Positions 1-14,038 of a stretch of DNA of 64,000 nt are shown here, piece after piece. The notes under the pieces were generated by a model. It searched no databases, had not been told where the DNA came from, and worked only from the letters and a program-made list of their open reading frames with translations. Made by a program: the position numbers and the translations under genes. The DNA comes from Davidsoniella eucalypti (taxonomy: Eukaryota > Ascomycota > Sordariomycetes > Microascales > Ceratocystidaceae): NCBI GenBank assembly GCA_004009845.1, contig RMBW01000107.1, positions 41,500 through 105,499 of the forward strand. Direction: 5' to 3'. Each line of letters begins with the position of its first letter. Position 1 is the stretch's first letter.

Positions 1-3000
1 CTTGTGCTACTGAACTACGAATCCAAGAGGCAATATCAGAAACTGTTATTAACGTCTGTTGTTGGTTCCCCTTCTCAAACGTTGCTTCCGTCACATATTC
101 ATAATGTAGTATATGGCGAAATCTACACCAAATAGGCAACGCCCCATTCTCCCAGTCCCCTCTTTGCGCTTTGTCGCAGGATCTAGGGCCCTTTTCTTAT
201 TCTCATGCAGCTCATCAGCTATATGCCGGACAGTCGGTCAATGAACGCTCAACGTCCAGCGGGGCAATTAACAGAAGCACTGCCTCCGTTGTGGGCTCCA
301 TTAAGGAATATAGGATGTCGTCTTGATATATCTTAATATTGACCATTTAACAGACGATGTTGGGGATGCTATCTCAGATTCTCTGATATCTAAATGTCAA
401 TTTGTCACATATGTTGGCCTCGAGACCCTTCTTAAAAGCTTTTCATATTTGCTTCCCCGGATTAGGGCTGATTTGCGTTTAGTGCCTCCCCCTTCATAGC
501 ACCCCAGACCTCAGTTCTGATACAATCATGGGGTCAACAGAAGATATATGTGCTAAACCTGTCCATCACATAAAAAAAAACAGGTCATATTGACCCAGTA
601 TGGACTCTAACAAAAATTACTTGGTAGAAATGCGAATGCGGGTGAAATCCAAGAACCAAGAACAGACTAGCCCCTAAAATAGATGCCCCAGAGGCAAACA
701 ATATCACCCCACAAGCAGCATATCTTGTCTTGTTTTCTCCAGGCCGCTTCCCTGACCGAGAATCTCATCGCCGTCTGAACGCGGCCAACCCACTCCATGT
801 TCTCCAGGAAATAGCCTGTTTTGAAGACACCAAAGTTCTCTGTGCCACGCGCTGTGACTGCATTTGGATATTCGTTCATACGGCCCAACGTAATCACAAG
901 TCTTATAATATCCAACTACAACATGACCAGCGATGATCAACGCTCCGGCTACAGCGGGGATTCAAGGAGAGCAGAGGAAGCACAGGGAAATCGCAAGGCC
1001 ATAGCTGTATATTTGTGTATCTTTTCTCTACTTCTCTTTTCTATGTCCCCGCTGGATCTGTTTGAACCTGGGGAAGAAAAAGAGGAAACAAAGAAAGAAA
1101 AAAAGACAACATGTTAAGCGAGACTCAAAAATGTAGTTTCTCTTCTATATTTCCTGTTGTTATCTGTCAAATCTCGAAACGGTCGAAACAGTCAAAACGG
1201 CAACAACCTGTCCTTGGGATGGACTCTTTATTACTCGAGTCCATAATTCCAATAACTAACTAGTGAAATAATTAACACCCTTTTTTCCCCAGAAAATAAA
1301 ACTTAGTCCCAAAGTCAATAGTGGACCCACCTTTCCTTGTGCAATTGTCTGGTCTAGATTTTCCAATTGGCCAATCATATGTGCTCAGTATACAAAACCA
1401 GTTCGAGCCCTCGATTATGGAGAAAAAGAAAGCAGCTGCCTTTTTGGTATTTTTTATATTGTGCGACTAATCAAAGAAACTTTGGGCATAGAATTTAGCT
1501 TTTTTATTATTATTTATATATATATATTTCTCAGGCTAGATCGCCCAAGCTTTTTTTGTATGATTATGTGAGTGTAATAGCATAATTTGCCGAATTTAGC
1601 TTCGCTTAGAAGGCAACTATAAGCATCATCGGAGACAACAAAGAAAATACTTGCTATGCTACTCCCAGTCTCTTATTTTTAGGTTTGCATTCCAGCTATA
1701 TCAAATTAACTTATCTAGGGAAGTTGCAAGCCTAGCAAAACAGCGCTTGCAACATGGTTGAAAGTCAAGATACGGAATGTACGTGTCGGGCCACTCAGGG
1801 CTGAGACGAATTTGATGCCCGACAGACGAACAAACGAGAGTTGTCTTTAAGCGGCCTGTCTTCTCTTCTCTTTAGATCTTCTTAGTTTGTTGTCTCCCTA
1901 GCTTCCGTGGCTCTCTCTGATCATATACATTCGTTGCTGTTCCTGTAACATGACTCTCTATGTATAATTACGTCAAGTCTGGTGATAGTCTCCCTCACAT
2001 GCACATTCGCACCCTCGACATGGCCCTCTTTCCTCGCCATGCTGCACCATAGCATCATCGTCAGCATCGAGCGTCATGTTCCCGGTCATGGATATTAAAA
2101 CTTCTATGTCGTTTCTTTGTTTTGTCAGCCCCCGGTCAGGTCCATCGGTCTGCATTTTATTGTTGAAAATAGAACAGCAAGAAAACGCTACGACGTCATC
2201 ATACTAGCCAGGGTATATTTTCCAGCTACCTTGAAAACAGGATATTTGGCTTGTCTAGGCCCCAAAACAATCATATTTGCCGCAGCTACACCATCTGCTT
2301 TCCTTTTCTTTGAATTCTTACTGGTCTATTATCCTCTTCCCAAAATGCAGGGAATGAACTGCGCCAGGGCCAATGCTCGATAGTTATTTGCACTTGATGC
2401 ACACACTACTGAGTAGATATACATGCAGCTCTAGGCGGCCCATTTCATGATTTCTGGCGCTAGGGAGTCGCCGATCGGAGTTTCGGTTTTCTATCTCCTA
2501 TTTTTTGTTCCTCTTTCTACATTGCAGTGCCTGTGTTCTTCTTTGTTCTAGTTAGGGAGTAGAAGAAGGTGGCTTATTCCCTGTCACAAACCCTAGTTTA
2601 CACTCAACCCTTGCGGTCGACAATCGAAGATAGTACTTAGTTGGTCGGTTTTACGGCAGTGACTGTGATATTATTTAGATATAGAAAATAGAAACCTGGG
2701 CGAACCAAAGCGCAGAGGCACCGGGAAATCCAACAGGAACAATGCTGGGAAAAAGATGACCACAGGGAAGAGGCCACGAACATATAAAAAAAGAGTGTTT
2801 CCTGATATGTTCTTACGTGGGATGCCGCAACTTGTCCAAAATATCAAACAAAACGACGTTTCGTGAACAAAAGTGTACAGATAGGAGGAGGTATAGACTA
2901 GGCTAGGTTAGGCAAGGAGGAGACGAGACGACAACGACCAGCGTCTGATGGGCTGAGACATGCATATAAAATACAATACATGGCTCGAAAATCATGGGAT

Positions 3001-6000
3001 ATATTGCTGATTTCCATCATGAGCGACGCTGCGTTTTGTTTATATGACTGCGGGATTGCATATCGCCAAAGTGCAAATGGTCTCGAGGCGCCGCCTCAAC
3101 ATTGCTGCATAAGCTGGCGCCGGTGCCACCTTGTTTTAAATTGCTGTCTATAGGTGTATGATATACGAACGTGTACTAATAACCGAGTGATGTATGATGA
3201 ACGACCAGCCGCTTGTAATATGTCAGGTGGCGAGAAGCACTGGAGTTTTGGGTTTCAAGGCGTACATGACCGTATCATACATAATATATGATGTTAGCAC
3301 AGCCGGCACCTTCATGTCATAAAAGAAAGATAAACAGTATAGATACAGTGGCACAAGGCTATGTATATGTAATGGTTTCCATAAAAAAAGGCCAAGTTTG
3401 ATTATGGGCTTCCTTTTTCTATGCAAGGACCTAAGAATCCAAGAAGCTCGAAAGCTTCTATTAGCAAATACCAATTTTTTTTTTGGCTTGGCTTGGGTTA
3501 CCGAGAAAATAAAAGCTCGAAGCAGAAACAGTTACGAGCGGCACCGAAAGGAAACCGAGAGGAAAAGAAAAGAAAAGAGCTTGGATCTCCCTTATTTCCC
3601 CCCCAGTTACAAAACATGATAGCGCCTTTCTTGGCTTTGCCGCTGCCCCAACGAAGATAAAGACTAGTGCATATTATATATAACGACTTTTGGGTTTGCG
3701 CACAATATATCTAAGTAAACAATGCTGTACATGATAAGTCCTTCTCTCTTCTCGGAGATGGCCAAGAGAAACAAACATATGTATATCATTATGTACATCA
3801 TCATGTATAAATACCTGGAAATTTACAACTGCTTTTCATGATCCTGGACATAGATTCCGGTGGGCTGGATTTTAAATAGTAAAAATACATATTATATAAC
3901 TAACTAGCTATCCCTCGAATATAAGACAATTATTGACGAAAAATGGATGGTTCTTTTCGTTTCGAGCCCTTGGCCGCCTCCGTTAACGGAGATTTTCAGA
4001 TGTCAAAGAGAACAAAAAGCTTAAGAAGAGCAATCGAGTAATAATAAAAAAAGCCATTAGAGGCTTGTTCTCGAAGCAACTGAAACGAAAATTTGCTGCC
4101 TACCCGTGAGGCACGGAAAAGAGAAAAAAAAAAGAGATCCAAGCTATCAACCAACTAGGCCAAGCTAGTAGATGATCTTTTATGTTCGTTTCCAACGTAT
4201 AAGCGAGTGCAAAGATCGCCAGAACGATCAAGGCGTAGCAGCAAGAAATAAAGACAAGACTAAAGGGTCCCGCATCCTGTAAAACACAGCACCTGTACAT
4301 AGACACTAAGATTATGCGAGTGCGGACAATGATAGCTTTAGCTTCGATCTCTTAGTGCCATTCCCCCCTAAAATTGCGAAGCCTGGAAGCGGCATCTTTA
4401 TTCTATGTAGCAACGCTAACACTCCTAGGCGGTTTGTGCCCTCTGTTCTCTGCTAGTTTAGTCAGATGGTTGTGATGAATGTACTTACTTGTGACTAGTC
4501 CAGGAGTCGAGCTGGACTAGACACTAGCAGCAAAAGCTGATGGTTTAGACAAGTAGGAGGAGAATCTTGCATTTGTAAATTCTAGATGAACTATTAGTTT
4601 ATTTTGTTTCCAACGCAAGGCCCACTTCCCCATGAAAGTCTGTAGGCCCCGGATTATGGCGAAATAGACGAGCAGTAGATGGGTTAGTATGGTATGTAGC
4701 GCCTACATATACATATCAGTATAAACAGCATGAGAACTGAAACAGATATACATGTGTATGTACATATATACATATACATATATACCTTTACATTTTTGTA
4801 CATAGATACATGCACACGTGCGTCGCAATGCTACACATTCTTGTAATATATTGGAGGCCAAGAAGAGGGGCGGGGCTCTTATCAGTTTGCTTCGCATTTT
4901 TCTTGATATCAAGAGAAGAAACCGCATTAGTCGATTTGTCTACTCAGTCAAGGCCATATTGAGTTCTAGACCGGGATACCTGGAAAGAAAGAGATATACA
5001 CACTGAAGATTTGCCCTGTGACTAAATCTGGACACCACAATCATCAAGTCTAGCCTCGTAATGTACTTAGCAATGCGAGAAAGCACATATGAGGTGTTGC
5101 ATCGGGAACTGTTTGAAGTCCAACTCTCAAGAAAATGCAGATGCACACGCCCCCCCTTGATAAGGGTTTGTAGTTGTATATTTGGTAGCTGTACCTATCT
5201 GGATAAACAGTGGTAAGACGAGTTGACTGGCCAGCTCTACAGATATATGGAGTGGTGCTGTCTAGTGATAATCAGCATTGTAAATATATAAGCATCCAAC
5301 AAGTATATACATAGTAAGTATTTGATCGTTTTTGATCGGATGGCTCACCGATATATAGCCCACAAATAAATAAAAATGCCCCTCCCTGGCAACTATGGTA
5401 AGAAAAAAGAGAGCGGAATTTATCGTCCGTGGCTGATCTGTTCCACCCCCTGCCGCTCTCACTGCGGAATCGATTTATTCGGCAATTTATGGATGGACCA
5501 GTCTGGGGTCGAACCTTTTTTTGTTTGTTCTTTTTGAACTTGAGCATTACGTTGGAATACGCTACTAAGTAGTTGTAAATACCTTGGCCCGGTCACTTTG
5601 CCGCAGGCCACGGACAGGGAGACCCCCCCCCGGCTGGGCTGGATTCAGAAGGCTAGGCAGAACAAGAAACAAGAGCTCTTGTTGAACTCTTGTCAGGCTT
5701 TTGTGGGAGGGGGAGGATATATTGCGCATATTTGGAGATGTTTGTTTTTCTTGCTCGCTTGAAGGAAGTAGTCTCGGATTCAGATATCGGAGGGAAAGAA
5801 AGATAGACTGAGAACGGGAAAGAGGGCAACGGTTGTTGGAGATTGTGATGCAAAGCAGCTAAAAATGCATCCGCAACTTCGACATCGTGACTATCACCAT
5901 GGCAATACAAGTATGTCGTCTAGCCCTCCTTTCACATTAGTGCGATATGCTCTCAAGGTTAACCATATCTCCTACGCATTGTTCTGTTTACGCAGTGGCG

Positions 6001-8641
6001 CTGTCCCGGCATAGCATCTTCTGATATATTCCATGATATCTTCAATCAGTCGATTCTCGCCTTATATACTGTATGTCCGCCTCTTGTCGTCTCTTTATTC
6101 CATCTTGCTCTTTGTACGGATCCATCCTGGCTTCGATTTGCCGCCAGACTCAACCATACGCTCTGTGTATTTGTTAAACGAGACTCCGTAAGTACATACT
6201 GGCTAACTACGAACGAATCGCCCAGAATCCACCCTTATTCTATTCACTGTACAGAGACACAGCAACACTCCCTCACGCCCCTAGCCGCATTAGCAGCAAG
6301 GACGGCAACGTAAAACATATACTGCTTGTACCTGCAAGAAGAGAACAGCACCAAGATATACACAATAGGCCTGTATTCTTCGCCTCCATTGCCAAAGAGG
6401 AATCCGGGACAGGACGCAACACAACACGCAGATACGCTGTTACAGCCTCTCTCAGCCGACCAGTTCTACAGCAGCCGTCGAATAGTGACGACAGCTGCAT
6501 CGTTTAGTCTGCACGTTGTGTGTGTACTTTGTACTTGCATACTGTATTGTGTAGTATAAGAAGCTTGAAAGGAGTCTGTCTACGCACCGGCCAATCTTGC
6601 ACCCACTTCTTCTCTTCTTCTGCCTATTATTCTAGATTCATTTCTTTATTTTTGTTTCCATCGCCCCTTCTGCTCAGTCGATACAAGTGGCATCCTCGTG
6701 CTTATCGACAAATCCTCTGTCCCTTCGAAAAAATAACAGAGAGTAGCAGTAGAAACCGGATCGCCTCGATCGAATAGACAAAGCATCATCCACAACTCGA
6801 ATCCATACTCGACCACTCACTAAACCCCGTCATATATCGTTTGTGGGATCTCTTTATCTGAGAATTCCAGTTCGCCCATCTTTCTTACGATTGATAAAAG
6901 AACCGACCAAAAAAAGGACCAAAAAAGAGACATAGACCCTCTGTATATCTGCCTCCAATATTGACCGAGTCCAGAATACCATCTATCGCTGTCTCGCTCG
7001 TCCTATTGTTTTCTCATTCTCGCTCTTCATTCTGCGTTCGAAAGCCTAGACCTCGGATCACCGCATTCTTGGGACATTCCGCAGACCTCGCAGACCATCA
7101 AAGTCCAAACTAAACTGTATCATCATCCCTTGCGATCGTCAAAACGAGAAACGCCTCTTCTTTGTCTGCACTAGAGCTCTAATATCAGCCCTTGTAATTT
7201 TTTTTTTTTTGGCTTCGTTCTTCGTGCCAGACCGTTTTCGTCTTCGCTCCCTGTTCTCTTTGTCCTTCCACACTATCATCACCGCCTAGGAAAACTTTTT
7301 AGTTGGGAGGAAAAAAAGACTAAGAGCATCAAGTCATTCAGTATTTGAGTTTGTTCTTCATTTATATCGAAGACTTTGAACTATCGAAACGGGCTATTTT
7401 TTCTCCTCATATCTCAGCCAAGTCCATCCCATATCAATTTGGTAAACACGTCGTTACCGTTACGGGAAAGAAAGAGTATCAGTCGATTTTAAGGAGGCTC
7501 CTCACGAGGCTTGGCAGCTACCTTTTTTGTTTCCTCATCGCACGGATTTATTATTTTATATATTTTTTCGATTTTTTTCCTTCTCTCTTTAATTCAGCTT
7601 TTTTCGATTAAATCGCCCGCCAGCACGGAAGGAACAACCACCAAGACTCTTTCCTTTCCCAACAGACCGTTCATAAACACCCCGGCCTAGTCGTTTTATC
7701 CTCTTCTTTTATTTTCCTCTCGCCTTTCCGTTCTGGTTTTTTTCTTCTTTTTCATTCTTCTTCTCTGTTTCTATCATCAACTCTTCTTCCTCCCTCTCTC
7801 CCGCCGAGCAGCGAGATCCTCAGAACAAAACAGCCTGGTTTGCTGGAATATTGCCCAGGCTCTTTTCGTTTTCCGTCTCTCGTAGTTGCCCAAGCCAAAC
7901 CGACCCGGTACGGCAACAACTGTCACTGCCTGTTTGGACTCTCCGAAGAGAAAGGCACCGACGCAACTTCCTCCATTTGCTGCTTTGCAAGGAAAGGAAA
8001 TATCGTCTAGACGCAAGACGGCCTGACGGCTCCTACCCGATTGTGCGTGCATTTGCATTTGCACCTAACGACTACGACATCATATCACGAACACGGCAGT
8101 TACTGCACTCACTCCGAAGCAGCTCTTTCTGTAAAGACTTTGATTAGGTAAGATTTCTACACGTCCTCGCCATAAGCATAACCATCATCATCATCATCGT
8201 TGTCGTCATTGTTTTTCTCCGTCATACGGCAACCCAAACAAAACATCGCAGTCTCGATGGCTGTTGGGTTCGCAATTGGATACTCAGTAGTGCCCTCAGT
8301 AGTGGTCGTGCTTTGCCGGCGTTTCGGAGTATCGTGATGCCATGCCATTGTGCGAGATATGCACATCCAGCATAGTCTGTACCACTGGCAGACAGCAATA
8401 CTCTCTATGCACTGCTTCCTAGACCACCATCCATAACCATCTTCATCATCATCATAACCATAACCACCAACCTCGTGTTCGCACATACACATCATACACT
8501 GTTGGATCTGCTTGGGCATTCATTCGTGCGGGTTCCGTAGCTGCTCTCACCAAAAGCGACCAGCCAACCAAGTCACCGGATTGCTGCATCAGGCTTCTCG
8601 CAGCCGCACTTTCGTCTCTCTGCTTCTCTTCTCACTGCCTC

Positions 8642-8662
8642 GCATATTGCATATTGCATATT
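8642..8662. repeat. Three tandem copies of a 7-bp unit
   Basis: The unit CATATTG is repeated three times without interruption in the presumed leader/promoter of the Gac1-like gene. It is a minor microsatellite with no visible function. Confidence 0.8.
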
Positions 8663-8850
8663 GAAACGCCCTGCATCTATCATATACGATTGTTCACGAA
8701 CCGAGCCAACTAACACGTCACCCTGCTCTTCGGCTGCGTCCAGGCCCCATATTGGACCAAGTCTTGCCAGTTTCAAGGCCCATATACTGGCCGTTCCTTC
8801 TCGAAGCTCTTCGCCATAGTTTTTTTATGCTTTGCACCCCGGGGTCCCCT

Positions 8851-8886
8851 AGCATCCAGCATCCAGTATCCAGTATCCAGCATCCA
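8851..8886. repeat. Five tandem copies of a 7-bp unit
   Basis: AGCATCC and AGTATCC units alternate for about five copies, followed by a degenerate sixth. It lies in the pyrimidine-rich region 370 bp before the Gac1-like start codon and could be polymorphic between strains. Confidence 0.8.
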
Positions 8887-9253
8887 AATCCAGCGCCCTC
8901 CGACGTCTCCATCTTTGCGCATTGCAGCCGCTTTCTCGCTCGCTTTCTGCCTGCCTGACCTCGAGACTCTCAATCTTCACTCTCGCCAACCACCACCACC
9001 CAACTAACACCTTTAGAATCGAGAACGAGACAAAGCGCTTGCTTTTCCCCTCATTCTTCTCCACGATCTCGTCCCTTTGCCGTATTTCCTTCTTTGTTGT
9101 GCTGCAGTAACCCGTCTTTATCTTTTGGACCTTTTTGTCCTCGTCTCTTCTCTCCCTCTTTTTCCTTATCATCCACTCGCACCTAAAGCTTCGTTGATCG
9201 TTGCTCGTTGCTCGTCTTTCGGACAATAGGCTTCTTTCCGTCCACCTCTCACG

Positions 9254-11969
9254 ATGCCTTACACGCCACCCTCACACTCCCCTGCTGCGTCCCCTGTGGC
9301 GAGCCGGCGCTCTTCCTACAGCTCTTCGTCATCGACCTTGCCCCGCTCTGCCTCTTACTGGAGAAAGCATAGAAGATCCCCCTCTGCCCCGGCATCAGAC
9401 CTCCCTTCTTCTTCGACTACTTCTTCTTCCTCGTCCGCTGTCGAAGACTCTCCTGCTCCTGCCTCCTCTTCTTCTTCTACTCAGATCTCCAAGGACAGCA
9501 ATGGTTCAGAGTCGTCATCCTCTTCCATCTCAGTAACTGACCAGCAACAACAACCACCATCATCACCAACCATGGCCACTGCCACTTTGACCATTACCGC
9601 GCCACCTCCTCCCATCTACGGCCCACTGAATATCAACCTCCTCCAGACCCCTCTCTGCGTGCGCCCTTCGCCTGCGCCCATCACCTCCCGCTCTATCCCG
9701 TCTGGCGCCGTGCTATCACCGCCCGAGTCTGCCTCGGATAGCGATGAGGATGGGTTGGAAATCCGCGGACGGGACCGCCTGAGTCTCAAGAACCTCAAGA
9801 ACTCTATCCGCCCAACACAGATGGAAGTCTCGCCGCACATCCTTGCTGCCAACCCGCCACCAAAGGAGTCGGATATTTGCTCATCAGCAAGCTTCATGCT
9901 CTCGCCCAAGCGCGTGAACTCCGATATTAGCATGGGGAGCTGCACTCCGCGCACCTCTGAAAACGCTATTGACGATGACGAGACCGATTCTGAGAGATAC
10001 AAGCCCAAGATGGTGCGCAAGAAGTCGGGAGAGCTGGTGCGTCCGGCTCTACGTGCGTCGTCTAGATCACGCCGTGCCAACTCGGCGCCTGGAACCCCGA
10101 CGTTCAAAGCCGTACACTTTGATTCTAAGCTTGAGCACGTTCGCCATTTCCTCCACTGTGACCGCCCAGCTGCCGTGAGCGCGGGCTCTTCGCCAGTTGA
10201 GACTTATGAGAGCGAGAATGAGTATCCTTTCTACGACCGTAGCCCCGCAGGCGAGCCTCCTTTCTCGTGGGAGATGTTCACCAAGAATTTCCCCGTACCT
10301 TCATCGTACCGCCAGGCTCAGCCCATTTGCTTGGAAAAGGTCTGGCTCTCGAATGATCAGAAGTCCTTGGTTGGCTCCGTGGTTGTGGCTAACCTGGCCT
10401 TCCAGAAGTTGGTGGTCTGCCGCTTCACTTTCGATTACTGGAAGACCACCTCTGAGGTGGTCGCTGACTACTCGAGTACTTTGGAGCCATCATTGCACCC
10501 TGCTGGCTCTGACCGCTTCAACTTTGCCATCCGTCTTTCGGACACGGCGGATTTGGAGAACAAGACCATGTACCTGTGCATGCGCTACAATGTTGGAACT
10601 GCTGAGTACTGGGATAACAACACCCACCTCAACTTTCAGGTTGACTTCCGCAAGAAGTACCAGAAGCAGAACGGCAAGGGTGGCTACATTGGAGCCAAGT
10701 CGAAGCCTGTCCAGGCCCAACAGCAGAAGCCGCACCAGCCACAGCAACAGCAGCAGGCCAACACTCTGCCACGGAGCTCTCGCCGCGCGCCCAACCTGCC
10801 CGGTGCTCCTCCTTCTAGAACCGCGCCCCCTCGCTCTCACGCCCGCTCCAAGTCGATGCCTGCTGGTCTTGGCCAGGAAGGTAACGCTAACGAGAAGGCC
10901 GCTACTAAGTCTGCTGCTAGCAAGGGCCCCGTTGCTGCTCCGGCTTTGACCAACCCTATGAACCGCTTCCTCGATGATGAGCCCATCAGCATCCGCCTGA
11001 AGCAGCGCCAGCCATCACCGGACAACCAGGCCAACACTTCTGGTAACAGCCTGGCATTCTCTAACCGCTACGACTTTGGTGCTTCGCTTTCTGCTGCCCG
11101 CATGGAGCTCAACCCCCACAAGATCAAGGCCAAGGCTCAGATGAAGAGACAGCCGGTGAAGCCTGATACGCCTGCAGTGGCTTCTATTGGAGGTTCTGGA
11201 ATCCCTGGAACCGGAGGCGCCCCCCGCTCCTCGTTGGCAGAGGCCTCATACGAGGAGATCGTCAACAAATACTGCTTCGTAAGTACCTCTATAATCCCTT
11301 TACAGAACGTCTCCGATAATACACAGAGGTGTCTGTATCCCTTCAACACCAAGTTCGGTACCTTGAAAAAGTACTAACATTTGTTCGGACTCGCAGTTCG
11401 GTTCGAAGCCCGCAGGCCCCAGTCTTGATCAAAAGCCACAGCAGCCCCAACAGCATCAGCAGCCCCCCTCTGCAGCAGCAGTCGTAGCCCGCTATGCTCC
11501 GGTACAGCCCAAGCAGCAGTCTATCGAAACCTTTGGCGGCTACTCCAAGCAGCAGCAGCAGCAGCAGCAGCAACAGCATCAGTACCAGTACCAGCACCAC
11601 GTTCAGCATGCAGGCCCCGCTCAAAACCATCACATGATGCCTCTACAGCAGGCTGCTATGCGTTGCCAGCAAGCCATGTTGGGCTTCCCCCCCAGTCGTC
11701 TTGCTGCTCCCCAACAGCAACAGCAGATGGCGGAGTTTGGCTTTGTACCAACTGATGGCTCTGTGACTCCCTCGACGCCTAGCTCTAGCAATGGATCATC
11801 GCCTACCATTACGTCTGCCTCACCAAGCTCGCCCTTATCGCCGCCTACTGTCATTCCCACCGGCATCCCGTCGATGCCCGGCAAGTCACTCAAGGAGTTT
11901 GATTTCACCACTCCTACTATGCACGAGCATCTCCCCTTTGAGAAGCATGCCCCCGTCATTTCCGGCTAA
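9254..11969 (+). CDS. GAC1: Glycogen-targeting PP1 regulatory subunit with CBM21 domain (Gac1-like)
   Basis: Predicted to tether protein phosphatase 1 to glycogen and so promote glycogen synthase dephosphorylation. Exons are 9254-11278 and 11397-11969, giving 865 aa; the 118-nt intron has a GTAAGT donor, a TACTAAC branch site (11372) and a CAG acceptor. Residues 1-110 are Ser/Pro-rich and probably disordered. An RVxF-type PP1-docking motif, KAVHF, is at about 285-289, in the place expected for this family. The CBM21 carbohydrate-binding module runs from about 358 to 467 (QPICLEKVWLSNDQ onward, with FTFDYWKTTSEVVADY). Behind it come a Gln/Pro/Ala-rich low-complexity region and, across the splice junction, a YEEIVNKYCF segment. 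Exon 2 carries a CAG-encoded run of nine Gln. If the intron is retained, translation stops at 11377 after 707 aa. The start was chosen because no in-frame upstream ATG precedes it and the leader lacks ATGs. Confidence 0.88.
11550..11577 (+). repeat. CAG/CAA trinucleotide run encoding poly-Gln
   Basis: Eight to nine consecutive CAG/CAA codons lie in the last exon of the Gac1-like gene, within a longer Gln/His-rich stretch. The purity of the CAG part suggests length polymorphism. Confidence 0.85.
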
Positions 11970-14011
11970 ACAAAGCATACCATATTTCGACAACAAACCA
12001 ACAAAACATTATTTTTCTTTTCTTCGCTTCTCTTCTCGGCGGACGCCTTGATTGGTCTCTCTGCTCATTGTCTTTTGATAATTATTCTCTTTTATTACAC
12101 CCCTCTACCCTCAACTTACACACACACACCCCTTGGTCTTCTGCTACATTCTTACTTAGCCTTTGCAAAACTCAACACCGGTCCTCGGATATATCCTAGT
12201 ATCAGTCTAGGTAGGTCCGGTGCACGCATACCTTGTTCTATCTTTTCATTCTATCTGAACTCCCTTTCGTCTCACTTCGAGTAACGGGAAGCTGTTTTTC
12301 TTCTATCTATCAGCTTTGGTTGTCACCCAAACTGGGCACTCGTTTTACCTACTATCTTCTTTTTTTATTGCACGTAATGTGCGTTAGTGTCACGCCCTTG
12401 TCTATTCATGGCATAGCAAATCATTGGTGGCTTGGTGATGCAGAGGTTTATTTTATTTTCGTTTACTTTTTTTTTGTTTTTGTTTTCCATAACACACAAC
12501 TCTTCTTTCTCCCCTTTTACACACATACATGTCTAGTAGATCCAGGCAATGCAAACCCACACCAAAGGGAAAACCGTTCTCTTGTCGAGTTGTACGATAC
12601 AAATATTCCATTATACATTTTTTTTTTCAGGCTACTTAGAGGTCCGCCTCCCCTCACACTCCCTTATCTTTCCAATTAGTGGCTGAGGAGTACCACTAGC
12701 AAATAAAAAAAAACACTCCTCTTCTGCCACTTAAACTGTATGGCATTTTATTTCCTACTTAACTCTTTTGTTTCATTGTTCACAAGGGCATATGTGCTAT
12801 ATTTCTTTCTATTTTTGAATTGTTTTCCTTATACTGGATCAACATTGTCTATTTCATGGGTTCATTGCAAGTTATTGGTTTTTTTTTTCTTTATCTTTCT
12901 TTTGATGTCATATTTTCTGCGATCTTTTGTGTTTAAAAAGTTTGCTTTTCAGCGTTGCTTTTAAGGTTCAACTCCGGTTTTTGTTTATGTTCAATGTTTC
13001 GATTTAGTTTGTCTTTTGGTTCTGTGATTAGTTCTTCTGTTTTTCTTCTTCTAGTTACAATCATTCACCACGGTTTTACTCTCTCTTCCAATAACTGCTT
13101 AACTCCTTTTGTTGCTGTTTTTATGTTTTATTGTTCGTTGTTAATTTTGTTGCAGCTTTTTTATTATTGGTGAGATATGATATATTGGAGAAAGGGACGT
13201 TTGGAAAGAGAACATAGACTGTATTGCTATGCTATGAATGCATTATTACTGAATTTTTGCTTATTTTATTACTTGATTTGCTTAACTATAAATATATATT
13301 TTCAATATTGAATACACTTCATCTACTCAGTTATTCTTTTTCCCCTTCGTGACGTGCAATAAGAACAAAGATGTATATACGATATATGTGTGCTTCTGGT
13401 TCTGGAATGTACAATGGCCTTTGTGCTATGGTATAAGGGAAGATTTCGGCTATTATAGCTGTAATAGGATGCATAAATGTTCAATGCAGGTAGGCCGCTG
13501 TGCTTGATATCAATGTACCCCATATTTGAATTAATTCGACTACTACCTACGTACCTATACGTATTTGTATTTATATATCACTATGATGAGTAGGAAGAGA
13601 AGGAAGACGATTATATAAGATCGTGACATATATAGCCAGGGATTAAGAACCCTCCGGCCTGGTTATTTTCTCCCCCTTGCCTGATGCTCTTTTATACGAC
13701 TAAGATTTCAGTAGTTATGTAAGTTTGTACTAGTGTACTGTTAGGTTTAAATGCAACTTTAGACGCTACATATAAAAAGAAACATAAGATGGAATCTTTT
13801 CTCAGCCTATGATCATCATCGGAAATACTACGTTTATTTTCCATGCTTACAACCATGTATCTTATCGGCCAGCACATTATGTGTAGAACATTCAAACATG
13901 GAAATCTACAATATGCAACGCTAGGAAAAGGGATCTCTGCATTTTTCTTTTTCTTCTTCTCTTCTCAATCTAACGCTGGTTCAAAAACTAAACTTGCACA
14001 TTCCTCCGGTC

Positions 14012-14038
14012 TTTTTTTTTTTTTTTTTTTTTTTTTTT
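14012..14038. repeat. Homopolymer run of 27 T
   Basis: Longest homopolymer in the window, followed by GCAG. It could be the poly-A tail of a minus-strand retrocopy, but no coding sequence is recognisable beside it, so I call it only as a simple repeat. Confidence 0.9.

Larger units (their letters stand above)
1..9253. other. Long gene-free region upstream of the Gac1-like gene
   Basis: I find no protein-coding gene in this 9.2 kb on either strand; the open frames are short, lack recognisable domains and do not join across plausible introns. The sequence is AT-rich with scattered homopolymer runs up to about 5 kb. From about 6.9 kb to 9.25 kb the plus strand becomes pyrimidine-rich, as in long fungal mRNA leaders. 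The last 140 bases (9111-9253) contain no ATG on the plus strand and lead directly into the Gac1-like start codon. My reading is that the right part is a long 5' leader or promoter of that gene, possibly with leader introns (for example a GTAAG donor at 8148), and the left part is plain intergenic DNA. Neither is proven. Confidence 0.5.

Noticed and set aside
5500..5520. B-box-like GGTTCGACCCC on the minus strand
   Set aside because: T stem cannot pair (AAAAG against CCCC side), and no A box lies at tRNA distance.
10197..10949. 250-codon plus-strand open frame
   Set aside because: Out-of-frame shadow of the Gac1-like CBM21 coding region; composition is Arg/Ser/Leu-biased with no domain.
12233..12679. 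148-codon hydrophobic open frame after the Gac1-like gene
   Set aside because: Composition follows the T-rich 3' region (Phe, Leu, Tyr); no splice or start context, no homology recognised.
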